Positions 1 through 7,463 of a stretch of 24,643 bases of DNA are shown one piece after another. Source of the DNA: DASSWG01 sp041689995 (lineage in GTDB: Bacteria; Bacteroidota; Bacteroidia; Flavobacteriales; Flavobacteriaceae); NCBI GenBank assembly GCA_041689995.1, contig JBDNFD010000108.1, positions 1 through 24,643 on the forward strand. Reading direction: 5' to 3'. The position numbers and the translations under genes are program-made. Numbering within the stretch: the stretch's first letter is position 1; the number at the start of each line of letters is the position of its first letter. The notes under the pieces are model-generated. The model saw nothing but the letters and a program-made list of their open reading frames with translations. It was not told the DNA's origin and did not search any database.

Positions 1-60
1 AACTTGATTACCGGCTATAAAAGCAATTCCCAAGGCGAATACGGATACAATTTTTTTCAT
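1..60 (-). CDS. N-terminus of an exported protein (partial, runs off left edge)
   Basis: Twenty codons are visible, starting at an ATG whose complement is at 58-60. The peptide begins Met-Lys-Lys-Ile-Val and continues as a hydrophobic stretch (VSVFALGIAFIAG), which is a standard Sec signal-peptide beginning. Everything after the signal sequence lies outside the window, so no function can be given. It is divergent from the small membrane-protein gene at 220. On the minus strand a TACTTTTA box (complement of 91-98) resembles the -7 element with one mismatch and could be its promoter. The alternative is a chance short ORF, but Met-Lys-Lys plus a hydrophobic core directly at the boundary favours a real gene. 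Confidence 0.55.
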   Translation of the reverse strand, partial: MKKIVSVFALGIAFIAGNQV

Positions 61-189
61 TTCAAATTAAAGTTTAGATTATTGAAGTTTTAAAAGTAAC
101 CTTTTTTTTTGAAACCGCACAAATTATTCTCGAACCACTCACCTTTTTTCAGAATTTTGATTTTCAATACATTATGTCGAATTTTTTAA

Positions 190-197
190 TATCTTTA
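190..197 (+). promoter_or_regulatory. Probable -7 promoter element of the small membrane protein gene
   Basis: TATCTTTA matches the Bacteroidetes primary-sigma -7 consensus TAnnTTTG at seven of eight positions and lies 22 bases before the ATG at 220. No good TTG/TTTG -33 box is visible 17-23 bases upstream, so the call rests on one element. Confidence 0.4.
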
Positions 198-219
198 ACG
201 AAATTTAAAACTAACTATT

Positions 220-477
220 ATGGAAATTATGGAAATGGAAATCCCAGAGAATCAAAAACCTCTAAATTTTAAAGAATGGGCCTTGAATATTTTCTTGGCC
301 AGCTTGCCATTGATCGGACTTATTTTATTGCTCGTTTGGGCCTTCAACGAAACCGGCAATATTCATAGAAAAGAATGGGCCAAGGGCATGCTCCTATTGT
401 ATGTGATCGGTTTTGTCCTTGCAATCTTATTCTTGTTCGCTTTCGGCGGATTCGCAATTTTGTCCGGCGATTTTTAA
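220..477 (+). CDS. Small two-helix membrane protein, unknown function
   Basis: This is an 85-residue protein with two clear hydrophobic segments, about residues 21-41 and 57-77. A short charged loop (GNIHRKEW) separates them, and the N-terminus is acidic. There is no signal peptide and there are no cysteines. Met1, Met4 and Met6 are all possible starts. The first is used here because it follows a TATCTTTA box by 22 bases. The gene stands alone: it is divergent from the gene at the left edge and convergent with lysS, and a strong hairpin terminator separates it from lysS. I do not recognise the family. The two-helix hairpin with a basic loop suggests a small inner-membrane protein, and nothing more can be inferred. 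Confidence 0.7.
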   Translation: MEIMEMEIPENQKPLNFKEWALNIFLASLPLIGLILLLVWAFNETGNIHRKEWAKGMLLLYVIGFVLAILFLFAFGGFAILSGDF

Positions 478-486
478 TCCGCTTGC

Positions 487-524
487 AAAAAAACCGCGAT
501 CATTTATTTGGTCGCGGAATTTTC
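487..524. terminator. Bidirectional intrinsic terminator
   Basis: CCGCGA at 494-499 pairs perfectly with TCGCGG at 512-517 around a 12-base AT-rich loop. A run of seven A (487-493) lies on one side and AATTTT on the other, so the structure gives a U-rich tail in both directions. It lies between the ends of two convergent genes, as expected for a shared terminator. Confidence 0.8.
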
Positions 525-532
525 AAATCATA

Positions 533-2227
533 TTACGGATGAAGCACCACAAAGATGCCTTTTTCAGTTTTGTTAACCTCAGCGAGTTTATGGCTGCGTA
601 AACTTTTGAGCGATTGGTCCCATTTTTTATTACTCAGTCCCGATAATTGTTTCAATTCTTCCAATTGAACAGGCGTTGTTTTTTTAAGCAAGGCTAAAAC
701 GATTTGTTCTTCTTCGTTCAAATCTATCTTTTTGCGCTCCGGTTTCATCTGTGGAAAAAACAATACTTCCTGAATGGATTTGTTATCTGTCAAAAACATC
801 AATAAACGATCCATCCCTATTCCCATTCCAGATGTGGGCGGCATGCCATATTCCAGCGCGCGCAGAAAATCATAATCGATCGCGCCGGTAGCTTCTTCAT
901 CACCTTTTTTGCTCAGTTTTAATTGTTCCTCAAAACGTTCGCGCTGGTCGATTGGGTCGTTCAGTTCGGAATAGGCATTCGCAATTTCTTTTCCACAGAC
1001 CATCAGTTCGAATCTTTCCGTCAACTCCCGATTTTCGCGGTGTTCTTTACAAAGCGGACTCATTTCTTTCGGATAATCCATCACAAAAGTAGGTTGAATA
1101 AAATGTGGTTCACATTTCTCCCCGAAAATTTCATCGATCAATTTTCCTTTTCCCGTGGTTTCATCAACTTCAACCCCCATTTTTTGGGCGGCCTCGCGGA
1201 GTTCAATTTCCGTCTTTCCGGTGATATCAAATTCGGTAAATTCTTTGATGGCATTGGTCATGGTGATGCGTTTGTACGGCGCTTTAAAATCAATGGTTTT
1301 TCCGCCGAAAATCGCTTTCGTATTTCCGTTGACAGCCATCGCACAATGTTCTAGCAATTTTTCGGTGAAATCCATCATCCAGTTATAATCTTTATAGGCC
1401 ACATAGATTTCCATGGCCGTAAATTCTGGATTGTGCGTGCGGTCCATTCCTTCGTTCCGGAAGTTTTTCGAAAACTCATAAACGCCATCGAACCCGCCAA
1501 CGATCAAGCGTTTCAAATATAATTCATTCGCAATTCGCAGATACAGCGGAATATCCAGCGCATTGTGGTGCGAAATAAATGGTTTCGCCGCCGCACCTCC
1601 TGGAATGGATTGCAAAATGGGCGTTTCCACTTCAAAATATCCACGTTCGTTAAAAAATTCGCGCATCGCATTGAACAAACGGGTACGTTTCTTGAAAATT
1701 TCTTTCACATGCGGGTTCACCACTAAATCGGCATAGCGTTGACGATAACGCAATTCCGGATCGTTGAATTTATCGAACTCGTTTCCTTCTTTGTCTTTTT
1801 TAGGCAAGGGCAATGGTTTCAAGGCTTTGCTGAGTAAAGTGAAATTTTTCACCATCACGGTTTTTTCGCCCACTTGCGTAGTGAACAATTTGCCTTCGAT
1901 TCCGATGAAATCGCCGATGTCCAACAATTTTTTATAAACTTCATTATAAATGGTTTTGTCTTCACCTGAACAAATTTCATCGCGATTGAAATAAACCTGT
2001 ATGCGACCTTCAGAATCCTGCAGTTCAGCGAACGAAGCTTTTCCTTGAATCCTCCGGGACATTAATCTACCGGCGAGCACCACTTTTTTTCCTTCTTCGA
2101 AATTTTCTTTGATTTCTTTGGAAGTGTGATCTACGGGAAAAAGATCAGCGGGATAAGGGTTAATGTTCAATTTCCGTAAAGCAGCGAGTTTTTCCCTGCG
2201 CACCAGTTCTTGTTCGGATAAGGCCAT
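533..2227 (-). CDS. lysS: Lysine--tRNA ligase, class II, with C-terminal extension
   Basis: This cytoplasmic enzyme charges tRNA-Lys with lysine using ATP. In the 564-residue form given here, an N-terminal OB-fold anticodon-binding domain spans about residues 45-135. The class II catalytic core follows: motif 1 (GYFEVETPIL), motif 2 (FRNEGMDRTHNPEF, about 256-269) and motif 3 (GMGIGMDRLLMF, ending about 478). The protein is longer than the roughly 505-residue E. coli enzyme because of a tail of about 68 residues after KPERKKI. That tail is helix-rich and looks like a small winged-helix fold. The frame stays open upstream to a GTG at 2246-2248, but that codon overlaps a perfect TATCTTTG promoter box. 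The ATG at 2225-2227, giving Met-Ala-Leu-Ser-Glu, is therefore preferred. The gene is monocistronic and convergent with the small gene at 220. Confidence 0.95.
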   Translation of the reverse strand: MALSEQELVRREKLAALRKLNINPYPADLFPVDHTSKEIKENFEEGKKVVLAGRLMSRRIQGKASFAELQDSEGRIQVYFNRDEICSGEDKTIYNEVYKKLLDIGDFIGIEGKLFTTQVGEKTVMVKNFTLLSKALKPLPLPKKDKEGNEFDKFNDPELRYRQRYADLVVNPHVKEIFKKRTRLFNAMREFFNERGYFEVETPILQSIPGGAAAKPFISHHNALDIPLYLRIANELYLKRLIVGGFDGVYEFSKNFRNEGMDRTHNPEFTAMEIYVAYKDYNWMMDFTEKLLEHCAMAVNGNTKAIFGGKTIDFKAPYKRITMTNAIKEFTEFDITGKTEIELREAAQKMGVEVDETTGKGKLIDEIFGEKCEPHFIQPTFVMDYPKEMSPLCKEHRENRELTERFELMVCGKEIANAYSELNDPIDQRERFEEQLKLSKKGDEEATGAIDYDFLRALEYGMPPTSGMGIGMDRLLMFLTDNKSIQEVLFFPQMKPERKKIDLNEEEQIVLALLKKTTPVQLEELKQLSGLSNKKWDQSLKSLRSHKLAEVNKTEKGIFVVLHP

Positions 2228-2247
2228 GTTTTTCAATTTTTGGTTCA

Positions 2248-2255
2248 CAAAGATA
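2248..2255 (-). promoter_or_regulatory. -7 promoter element of lysS
   Basis: On the minus strand this reads TATCTTTG, an exact match to the TAnnTTTG consensus. It ends 20 bases before the preferred lysS ATG. The -33 box is weak (no TTG at the right distance). It decides the start: a GTG start at 2248 would use the last G of the box and lie upstream of the expected transcription start. Confidence 0.65.
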
Positions 2256-2428
2256 GGTGTTTGGCACTTAATCGATCGATCCCGAAGTGAAAGCTTTCAT
2301 TGGGTTTTTTGGAAATGGATTTATGGATGTTTTCCATTGAATTTGGTTCATTTCAATAGGGATTCTCATAAAACCATCAGGGAATTAATACTTAGTGGGG
2401 TGAGGATTTTGAAGCTTAAACCTCAATG

Positions 2429-3706
2429 CTATAACCCAAACGGATAGGTTTCCGGAATTTGACTTTCTTTAGGTTTTAACGGTAATGGATGAAGTGCGTG
2501 TGTCCGATCCAAATATAAAAAAGCATCGTAGCGTTCGTTCAGTTTGGTGGGCACATAATTTCCCTCTTCATTATCTGGATGATAAACCACGCCAACTGCG
2601 CGATGTCCCATTTCACGTTCAAATTCTTTCATTGGATAAACCGGATCAAAAATCAGTAGCTGATTTTTCGGAGAATTGCGATGAAGCAAATTTTCAATGC
2701 TTCCATTTAAAGCAGGCGGCAAAGTCATTTCGCGCATATTTGCTCCCCAAAAATCTCCAGCTATCACGGTTCCTTGGTACGAGCCAAACCCGGCGAGAAA
2801 AACATTTTCCCTTCCATATTTCTCTCGTGCCAATTGCCCAATATTGTGCATTCCTCCTTTGGCCATATCTGTCGCCCGGGCATCGCCCACATGGGTATTG
2901 TGCGCCCAAATAATGGTTTTTGCATCCGTTTTGGAATTCTTCAGAATATCCAATGTTTCCATCATATGAGAATCCCGGACATTCCAGGAGGAATTGTCCA
3001 ACGCGATCATAGCTTCATAATATTTTTCTGCGTTTTTCACTACCAACGAATTCATTTCCGCGTTTAATCCAGCTTCAGGTTCATCTTTATACTGAGGCGA
3101 ATTCTGGCGTATTTTAGATAAAAGTTCCACCACCTCTTTTTTGCAAGTTTTTCGTAAATCGCGATAAGCCGCGGCATAAGAATCGTTTTTTCTGTATGGT
3201 TCAAAACATTCTGCCACTTCCTTTGCCAGGACTGCGGTTTCAGGATCTTCTTTTTCCAAATAGCCAATAATCGTTTCCATGGATTGCCATAAACTATAAA
3301 CGTCCAAACCATAAAAACCAACTTTGTTTTCGGCGCCCAAGGTTTGGTTGTGCGCTTTCATCCACTGCGCAAAAGCCGCAACTTCCCAATTGGCCCACAT
3401 CCAAGTAGGCCAACGTTCGAATTGCGCCAAAACCTCGTGAATGCTTTCCCCAGAATTGGGCAGATCTTTCACCCAACGATTAATTTTGTAACAATCGGGC
3501 CAGTCGCCTTCCACAGCCACCAATGAAAATCCCTTTTCTTTAATAAGACGCTTTGAAATTTCAGCCCGCCAAGTGTAATATTCGTGTGTGCCATGACTTG
3601 CTTCCCCCAAAAAAACATGTTTAGCATTACCGATTTTTTCCAACAGCGGATCAAGATCATACGGATTTTGTAATGCATATTTTCCGCTCATACCTTCATT
3701 TTCCAT
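2429..3706 (-). CDS. Erythromycin esterase superfamily hydrolase
   Basis: This 425-residue protein belongs to the family containing EreA/EreB and many uncharacterised chromosomal homologues. The family motifs are intact: GEASHGTHE (residues 34-42, His38 being the family's essential histidine), VAVEGDWPD with Glu66, YGLDVYSL near 132, and WAHNTHVGD with His269 and His272. There is no signal peptide, so it is cytoplasmic. The length matches the family. Only some members open the macrolide lactone. Chromosomal members such as this one usually have unknown substrates, so a resistance role should not be assumed. It is flanked by lysS and a decayed gene, with no transposon or integron sequences, so it looks resident rather than recently acquired. 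The ATG at 3706 is the natural start. Confidence 0.88.
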   Translation of the reverse strand: MENEGMSGKYALQNPYDLDPLLEKIGNAKHVFLGEASHGTHEYYTWRAEISKRLIKEKGFSLVAVEGDWPDCYKINRWVKDLPNSGESIHEVLAQFERWPTWMWANWEVAAFAQWMKAHNQTLGAENKVGFYGLDVYSLWQSMETIIGYLEKEDPETAVLAKEVAECFEPYRKNDSYAAAYRDLRKTCKKEVVELLSKIRQNSPQYKDEPEAGLNAEMNSLVVKNAEKYYEAMIALDNSSWNVRDSHMMETLDILKNSKTDAKTIIWAHNTHVGDARATDMAKGGMHNIGQLAREKYGRENVFLAGFGSYQGTVIAGDFWGANMREMTLPPALNGSIENLLHRNSPKNQLLIFDPVYPMKEFEREMGHRAVGVVYHPDNEEGNYVPTKLNERYDAFLYLDRTHALHPLPLKPKESQIPETYPFGL

Positions 3707-3836
3707 AATATAAAATTTTTACGTATTATCACAAAAGAGTAAAGTTATACCGTACATTCAAAACAGAAACGAAAATTAAACTTAATTTAACTTGCTTTTT
3801 AAAACATTTAACGTTGTCAAGAATTACTTTGGTAGA

Positions 3837-4270
3837 ATGGAAATTCTTTTTATCATACTGGGCCTACAATAACGATTCTCACTTTTTGGGATTTCTTTCA
3901 TACCATTATTTCTGGAAATGGTTTCGGTTCGATTTCCAGGTTCATCAAGAAAATTTTGGCCCAGCTAATAATGAAGATCAAGTCCAAGCTTCTCTTTCAT
4001 TATTCAGGATTTATCCATATAATGATGAATATTTTTTCTTTGTTCATTTTATTGCTGTTGGGTTCATTTTTGGTATTTATGGGAAACGATCAAATGGTAA
4101 TTCACGAAGACACACTTCTTCCGGCAACCCCAATTCAGCACTGCTATTATATTTGTTATCTGCTTTCCACGGCGGGGTTCGGAAAATTTGTGCCCGGAAA
4201 TGACATCAGTGAGTTTTTTTCCAGCAATCAGGTTGAGTTCAGTCGAAACCTAATTTGTATAGCGCAATAG
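3837..4270 (+). pseudogene. Decayed potassium-channel-like (two-helix ion channel) gene
   Basis: The ATG at 3837 opens MEILFIILGL and hits a stop after 11 codons. Moving to the frame of 3875 restores a continuous reading, ITILTFWDFFHTIISGNGFG and on through a transmembrane segment (FSLFILLLLGSFLVFMG). It then reaches a pore-like stretch, YLLSTAGFGKFVPGND, recalling the selectivity-filter region of ion_trans_2 channels. That frame stops at 4268-4270, soon after the pore. The expected second transmembrane helix and cytoplasmic tail are missing. One frameshift (between about 3863 and 3870) plus a 3' truncation next to the ABC-F gene end indicate a dead gene. Family assignment rests on overall pattern and the filter-like motif, with Lys where Asp is usual, and is moderately secure. 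Confidence 0.6.
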
Positions 4271-4320
4271 TTATAAATATTTCAGGTACTGCATTTTCAG
4301 GAAATGATCAAGAACGAGAA

Positions 4321-6231
4321 TTATTTATCTCCCCCCAACTCACCCTGAACTTTTTCCCAATCGCCCATCAATTCGTCCAAACGTTTTTTCTTTTGATTGT
4401 AATTTTTCAAAAAATCAGGTTTGGTCATGCATTTATCGTAATTGGCCAATAATTCTGCATCAATTTGTTTTATTTCCCGTTCCAATTTATTGATATCAGC
4501 TTCTACTTTACTCAATTTATTGCTCAAAGATTTCAATTTTTTCTGATCTTTATAAGAATCTTTGGTGGACGATTTGGCGACTTGCTTTTTCTGTTCTGTT
4601 TTTCGTTCGGCTTCCCGCAAATCGCGAAGATTTCTTTGTTCCAAATAGAAATCAATATCGCCGAGATATTCCTTTATTATATGATCTTTGAATTCATAAA
4701 TTTTGTTCGTCAACCCCTGAAGGAAATCACGGTCGTGGGAAACTAAAATCAAGGTTCCCTCAAAACTTTTCAAAGCATCTTTCAATACATTTTTCGACTG
4801 AATGTCCAAATGGTTCGTTGGTTCATCCATGACCAAAACGTTCAAAGGTTGTAAAAGCAATTTCGCCAACGCCAACCGGTTTCGTTCCCCGCCGGAAAGT
4901 ACACGGACAAATTTTTCAACCTCTTCACCGCGAAACAAAAATGCCCCCAGAATATCGCGCACTTTGCTACGGTTGGTTTCATTGGCCGCATCGATCATCG
5001 TGTCCAAAACCGTTTTGGAACCATCGAGATATTCGGCTTGATTTTGGGCGAAATATCCAATTTTCACATTATGGCCAAGTTTCCGTTTTCCTTGATGGGA
5101 AATTTCCCCGACGATAATTTTTGCCAATGTGGATTTTCCTTGTCCATTTTGCCCCACAAAAGCTGTTTTTGTATCGCGTTCAATCATTAAATCAATATTC
5201 CGCAACACATTTTTATCGCCATAACTTTTCGAAATATTCTCTGCCTCCGCCACAACTTTCCCCGGAACGACCGAAATCGGAAATTTCAGCTTCATCACGC
5301 TGTTGTCATCTTCATCTACCTCAATACGCTGAACTTTATCCAATTTTTTTATCAATGATTGCGCCATGCTCGCTTTTGAAGCTTTTGCGCGAAATTTTTC
5401 GATCAGCTTTTCGGTTTGTTCAATGCCTTTCTGCTGGTTTTTTTGTGCCGCCAACTGTTGTTCTTTCAGTTCATTTCGCTGAATCAAATATTGGGAATAA
5501 GGTTTATTGTAATCGTATATTTTCCCCAATGAAATTTCAATGGTGCGGTTGGTCACATTGTCCAAGAACATTTTATCGTGGGAAACAATCACCACACAAC
5601 CCTGATAGGATTTCAAGAAATTTTCGAGCCAGATAATACTTTCGATATCCAAATGATTGGTCGGTTCATCCAAAAGTAAGACATCGTTGTTTTGAAGCAA
5701 TAGTTTTGCCAACTCGATCCGCATTCGCCATCCTCCGGAAAAGGTTTCCGTGAGTTTTTCAAAATCGTCACGTTCAAAGCCCAACCCCAATAAAATTCGC
5801 TCGGTTTCTCCTTGATAATTATACCCTCCGTGAATTTCATATTGATGTTGTACATCATTCAAATCAATCATCAATTGGTGGTAACTTTCGCTTTCATAAT
5901 CGGTTCGTTCCACCAGTTGAACATTAATAACTTCCTGCTTGGCTTCCAACATTTTTATTTCCTCGAACGCTTGGTATGATTCTTCCAAAACATTTCTCCC
6001 TTCAACAAAATCAATATCTTGGCGCAAAAATCCTATTTTCAATCCCTTTTCCACGGCAATTTGTCCCGAATTAGGTTCCAAATCGCCCGCGAGCATTTTG
6101 AGCATAGTCGATTTCCCCGCGCCATTTTTTCCGACTAATCCAACTCGATCGCCAGAGCCTAGCCGAAAAGTGATTTCTTCAAATAAATAATCCCCTTGAA
6201 AGGAGATGGAAAGATTGTGTATGTTCAACAT
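4321..6231 (-). CDS. ABC-F family ATP-binding protein (YheS/Uup-like)
   Basis: This 636-residue soluble protein has two ABC ATPase domains and no membrane segments. Domain 1 has Walker A GKNGAGKST (34-42), signature FSGGW (164-168) and Walker B with LLLDEPTNHLD (about 185-195). Domain 2 has Walker A GQNGQGKST (360-368), signature LSGGE (445-449) and VMDEPTNHLD (about 467-476). A charged linker, about 240-320, corresponds to the arm that reaches the ribosomal P-site tRNA in ABC-F proteins. The last 90 residues form a lysine-rich coiled coil. ABC-F proteins act on the ribosome, either as housekeeping factors or in antibiotic protection. The coiled-coil tail and standard linker fit the housekeeping YheS/Uup-like group better than dedicated resistance proteins. 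ATG at 6231; a GATATTTG box (6253-6260, minus strand) may be its -7 element. Confidence 0.93.
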   Translation of the reverse strand: MLNIHNLSISFQGDYLFEEITFRLGSGDRVGLVGKNGAGKSTMLKMLAGDLEPNSGQIAVEKGLKIGFLRQDIDFVEGRNVLEESYQAFEEIKMLEAKQEVINVQLVERTDYESESYHQLMIDLNDVQHQYEIHGGYNYQGETERILLGLGFERDDFEKLTETFSGGWRMRIELAKLLLQNNDVLLLDEPTNHLDIESIIWLENFLKSYQGCVVIVSHDKMFLDNVTNRTIEISLGKIYDYNKPYSQYLIQRNELKEQQLAAQKNQQKGIEQTEKLIEKFRAKASKASMAQSLIKKLDKVQRIEVDEDDNSVMKLKFPISVVPGKVVAEAENISKSYGDKNVLRNIDLMIERDTKTAFVGQNGQGKSTLAKIIVGEISHQGKRKLGHNVKIGYFAQNQAEYLDGSKTVLDTMIDAANETNRSKVRDILGAFLFRGEEVEKFVRVLSGGERNRLALAKLLLQPLNVLVMDEPTNHLDIQSKNVLKDALKSFEGTLILVSHDRDFLQGLTNKIYEFKDHIIKEYLGDIDFYLEQRNLRDLREAERKTEQKKQVAKSSTKDSYKDQKKLKSLSNKLSKVEADINKLEREIKQIDAELLANYDKCMTKPDFLKNYNQKKKRLDELMGDWEKVQGELGGDK

Positions 6232-6351
6232 TGTTTCATTTCATTAAGACTGCAAATATCCTTAAATTTGAAGTCTAATCCACAGAAGATTATAAAATGA
6301 TTTCACTATAAAAAGCGAAATGATTTTTCTTCTGAAAATTTACTTATCAGT

Positions 6352-6747
6352 ATGTCCAGTTACTTGAAAGGCAACCCCTTACATAGTGTTTTTTTCAGTT
6401 CATGTCCTGTTTGCCAAGAAGAAAACATGTACAAAGATCCAAACCCTTATCATCTTCGAAATGCTTTCAGAATGCATGAACGCTGTTCTCATTGCGGTAC
6501 AAAATATAAAATTGAGCCGTCCTTTTTTTTCGGCGCCATGTATGTGAGTTATGGTCTTGGCGTCGGGGTTTCCATTGCGGCTTTCATAATATCTCATTTC
6601 TGGTTGAAATTGGAAATTTTGGGAAGTTTTTTCGTGATCACAGGAATATTAATTTTACTCTTCCCACTTATTCTTCGGATTTCCAGGAATATTTGGATCA
6701 ATCTCTTTCTTCATTATGACAAAAACGCTCTTCAGAAAAAGACTTAA
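6352..6747 (+). CDS. DUF983 family membrane protein
   Basis: This 131-residue protein starts with a zinc-ribbon-like segment holding two cysteine pairs: CPVC (Cys18, Cys21) and CSHC (Cys45, Cys48). Two hydrophobic helices follow at about 57-80 and 88-110, ending in a charged tail. This arrangement is typical of DUF983, whose function is not established. The sequence between the cysteine pairs (NPYHLRNAFRMHERC) and the GAMYVSYGLG start of the first helix also fit the family. It is divergent from the ABC-F gene and convergent with the DoxX gene, and its TAA stop overlaps the DoxX stop within one TTAA. I see no clear promoter in the 120 bases upstream. Confidence 0.85.
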   Translation: MSSYLKGNPLHSVFFSSCPVCQEENMYKDPNPYHLRNAFRMHERCSHCGTKYKIEPSFFFGAMYVSYGLGVGVSIAAFIISHFWLKLEILGSFFVITGILILLFPLILRISRNIWINLFLHYDKNALQKKT

Positions 6748-7162
6748 CGCCGCACAATCAAAGCATCAACGGAATATTTGCCACTTCCCATAATTAGAAG
6801 AACCAAATACATCAACAAAAAATGTATGGCCATTTCTTTCACGGAAAACGGATCGGTACCGTGTATATGCAAGATTGCAATTAACATTGTGATAATCAAC
6901 GGAATTGTTGCCAATCGTGTTCCCAAACCAATAAGAATAAAAAAAAGGAGCAAAACACTTCCGCAAATATTGCCAAAGCGAGGGAAAGCATTTCGTTCAA
7001 CCCAAAAACACTGGTAAATTGAATAGGTTCACCACTTAATAAATGCTCCAATTTCGGTAAACCGTGCGTCAACATTAATCCGCCAATGGAAATCCGAGCA
7101 ATAAGCAAAGCCACATTTATTTGTATGGCTTTCGGTGTGGTTCGGAACAAATTTTTCAACAT
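6744..7162 (-). pseudogene. DoxX family membrane protein, frameshifted in a homopolymer
   Basis: Two overlapping minus-strand frames together make one complete DoxX-like protein of about 139 residues. The first frame (start 7162) gives MLKNLFRTTPKAIQINVALL through LALAIFAEVFCS. The second gives ILIGLGTRLATIPLIITML through the typical DoxX end GSGKYSVDALIVRR. The join lies in a run of eight A on the plus strand (6939-6946). One extra base there would restore CSFFFILIGLGTRLA in a single frame. The total span, 419 bases, is exactly one short of a multiple of three. DoxX proteins are four-helix inner-membrane proteins of uncertain role, sometimes linked to respiratory or redox systems. A sequencing error, slippage during expression, or real inactivation are all possible, and the intact quality on both sides favours a recent event or an error. 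Confidence 0.85.
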
Positions 7163-7255
7163 ATTTCTGATCTATAAAATAAGTAATTGAACAGTTATCA
7201 TTATTAGCTTGAGCCAGATAAATAAGTCACTTAAAACAAGTAACTTGATTTTTTC

Positions 7256-7404
7256 ATGCAAGGTCTTTTTTGACCTTGTAGGTTTAATTCAAATTCCTGC
7301 AAGGTCTTTTTTGAACCTTGTAGGTTTCGTTTAAATTCCTGCAAGGTCTTTTTACATTGGAGGTTTAATTCAAAATACCTACAAGGTTTTGAAAACCTTG
7401 CAGG
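7256..7404. repeat. Cluster of four palindromic intergenic repeats
   Basis: Four related units occur at about 7257-7283, 7296-7325, 7338-7364 and 7377-7404, spaced about 40 bases apart. Each has CAAGGT and ACCTTG arms around a short T-rich centre, flanked by CCTGC and TAGG ends. The last unit is the most perfect: CAAGGTTTT and AAAACCTTG arms about one unpaired base. It lies in the opposite orientation to the other three, and the third unit is degenerate. Spacers are short and alike (TTTAATTCAAATT and variants). The cluster sits between the 5' end of the DoxX gene and the 3' end of the YceI gene. Read from the YceI side, the nearest hairpin followed by ATTTTG could serve as its terminator. Confidence 0.85.
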
Positions 7405-7463
7405 ACACAAAACGGATAGAGGATTATAACTGAAAGCCGCAAATTTCGACCTGCAAAAAAAAT

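Noticed and set aside
923..1354. Long ORF antisense to lysS (and similar ones opposite the esterase, ABC-F and RNR genes)
   Set aside because: These are shadows of strongly conserved coding sequences on the other strand; none shows a domain.
3814..4203. 129-codon plus-strand ORF as a real gene
   Set aside because: Its translation lacks any domain-like pattern, while a neighbouring frame over the same bases gives a channel-like membrane protein. It is the wrong frame of a decayed gene.
7256..7404. CRISPR-like array
   Set aside because: The units are palindromic and imperfect, the spacers are only about 13 bases and nearly identical to each other, one unit is inverted, and no cas gene is present.
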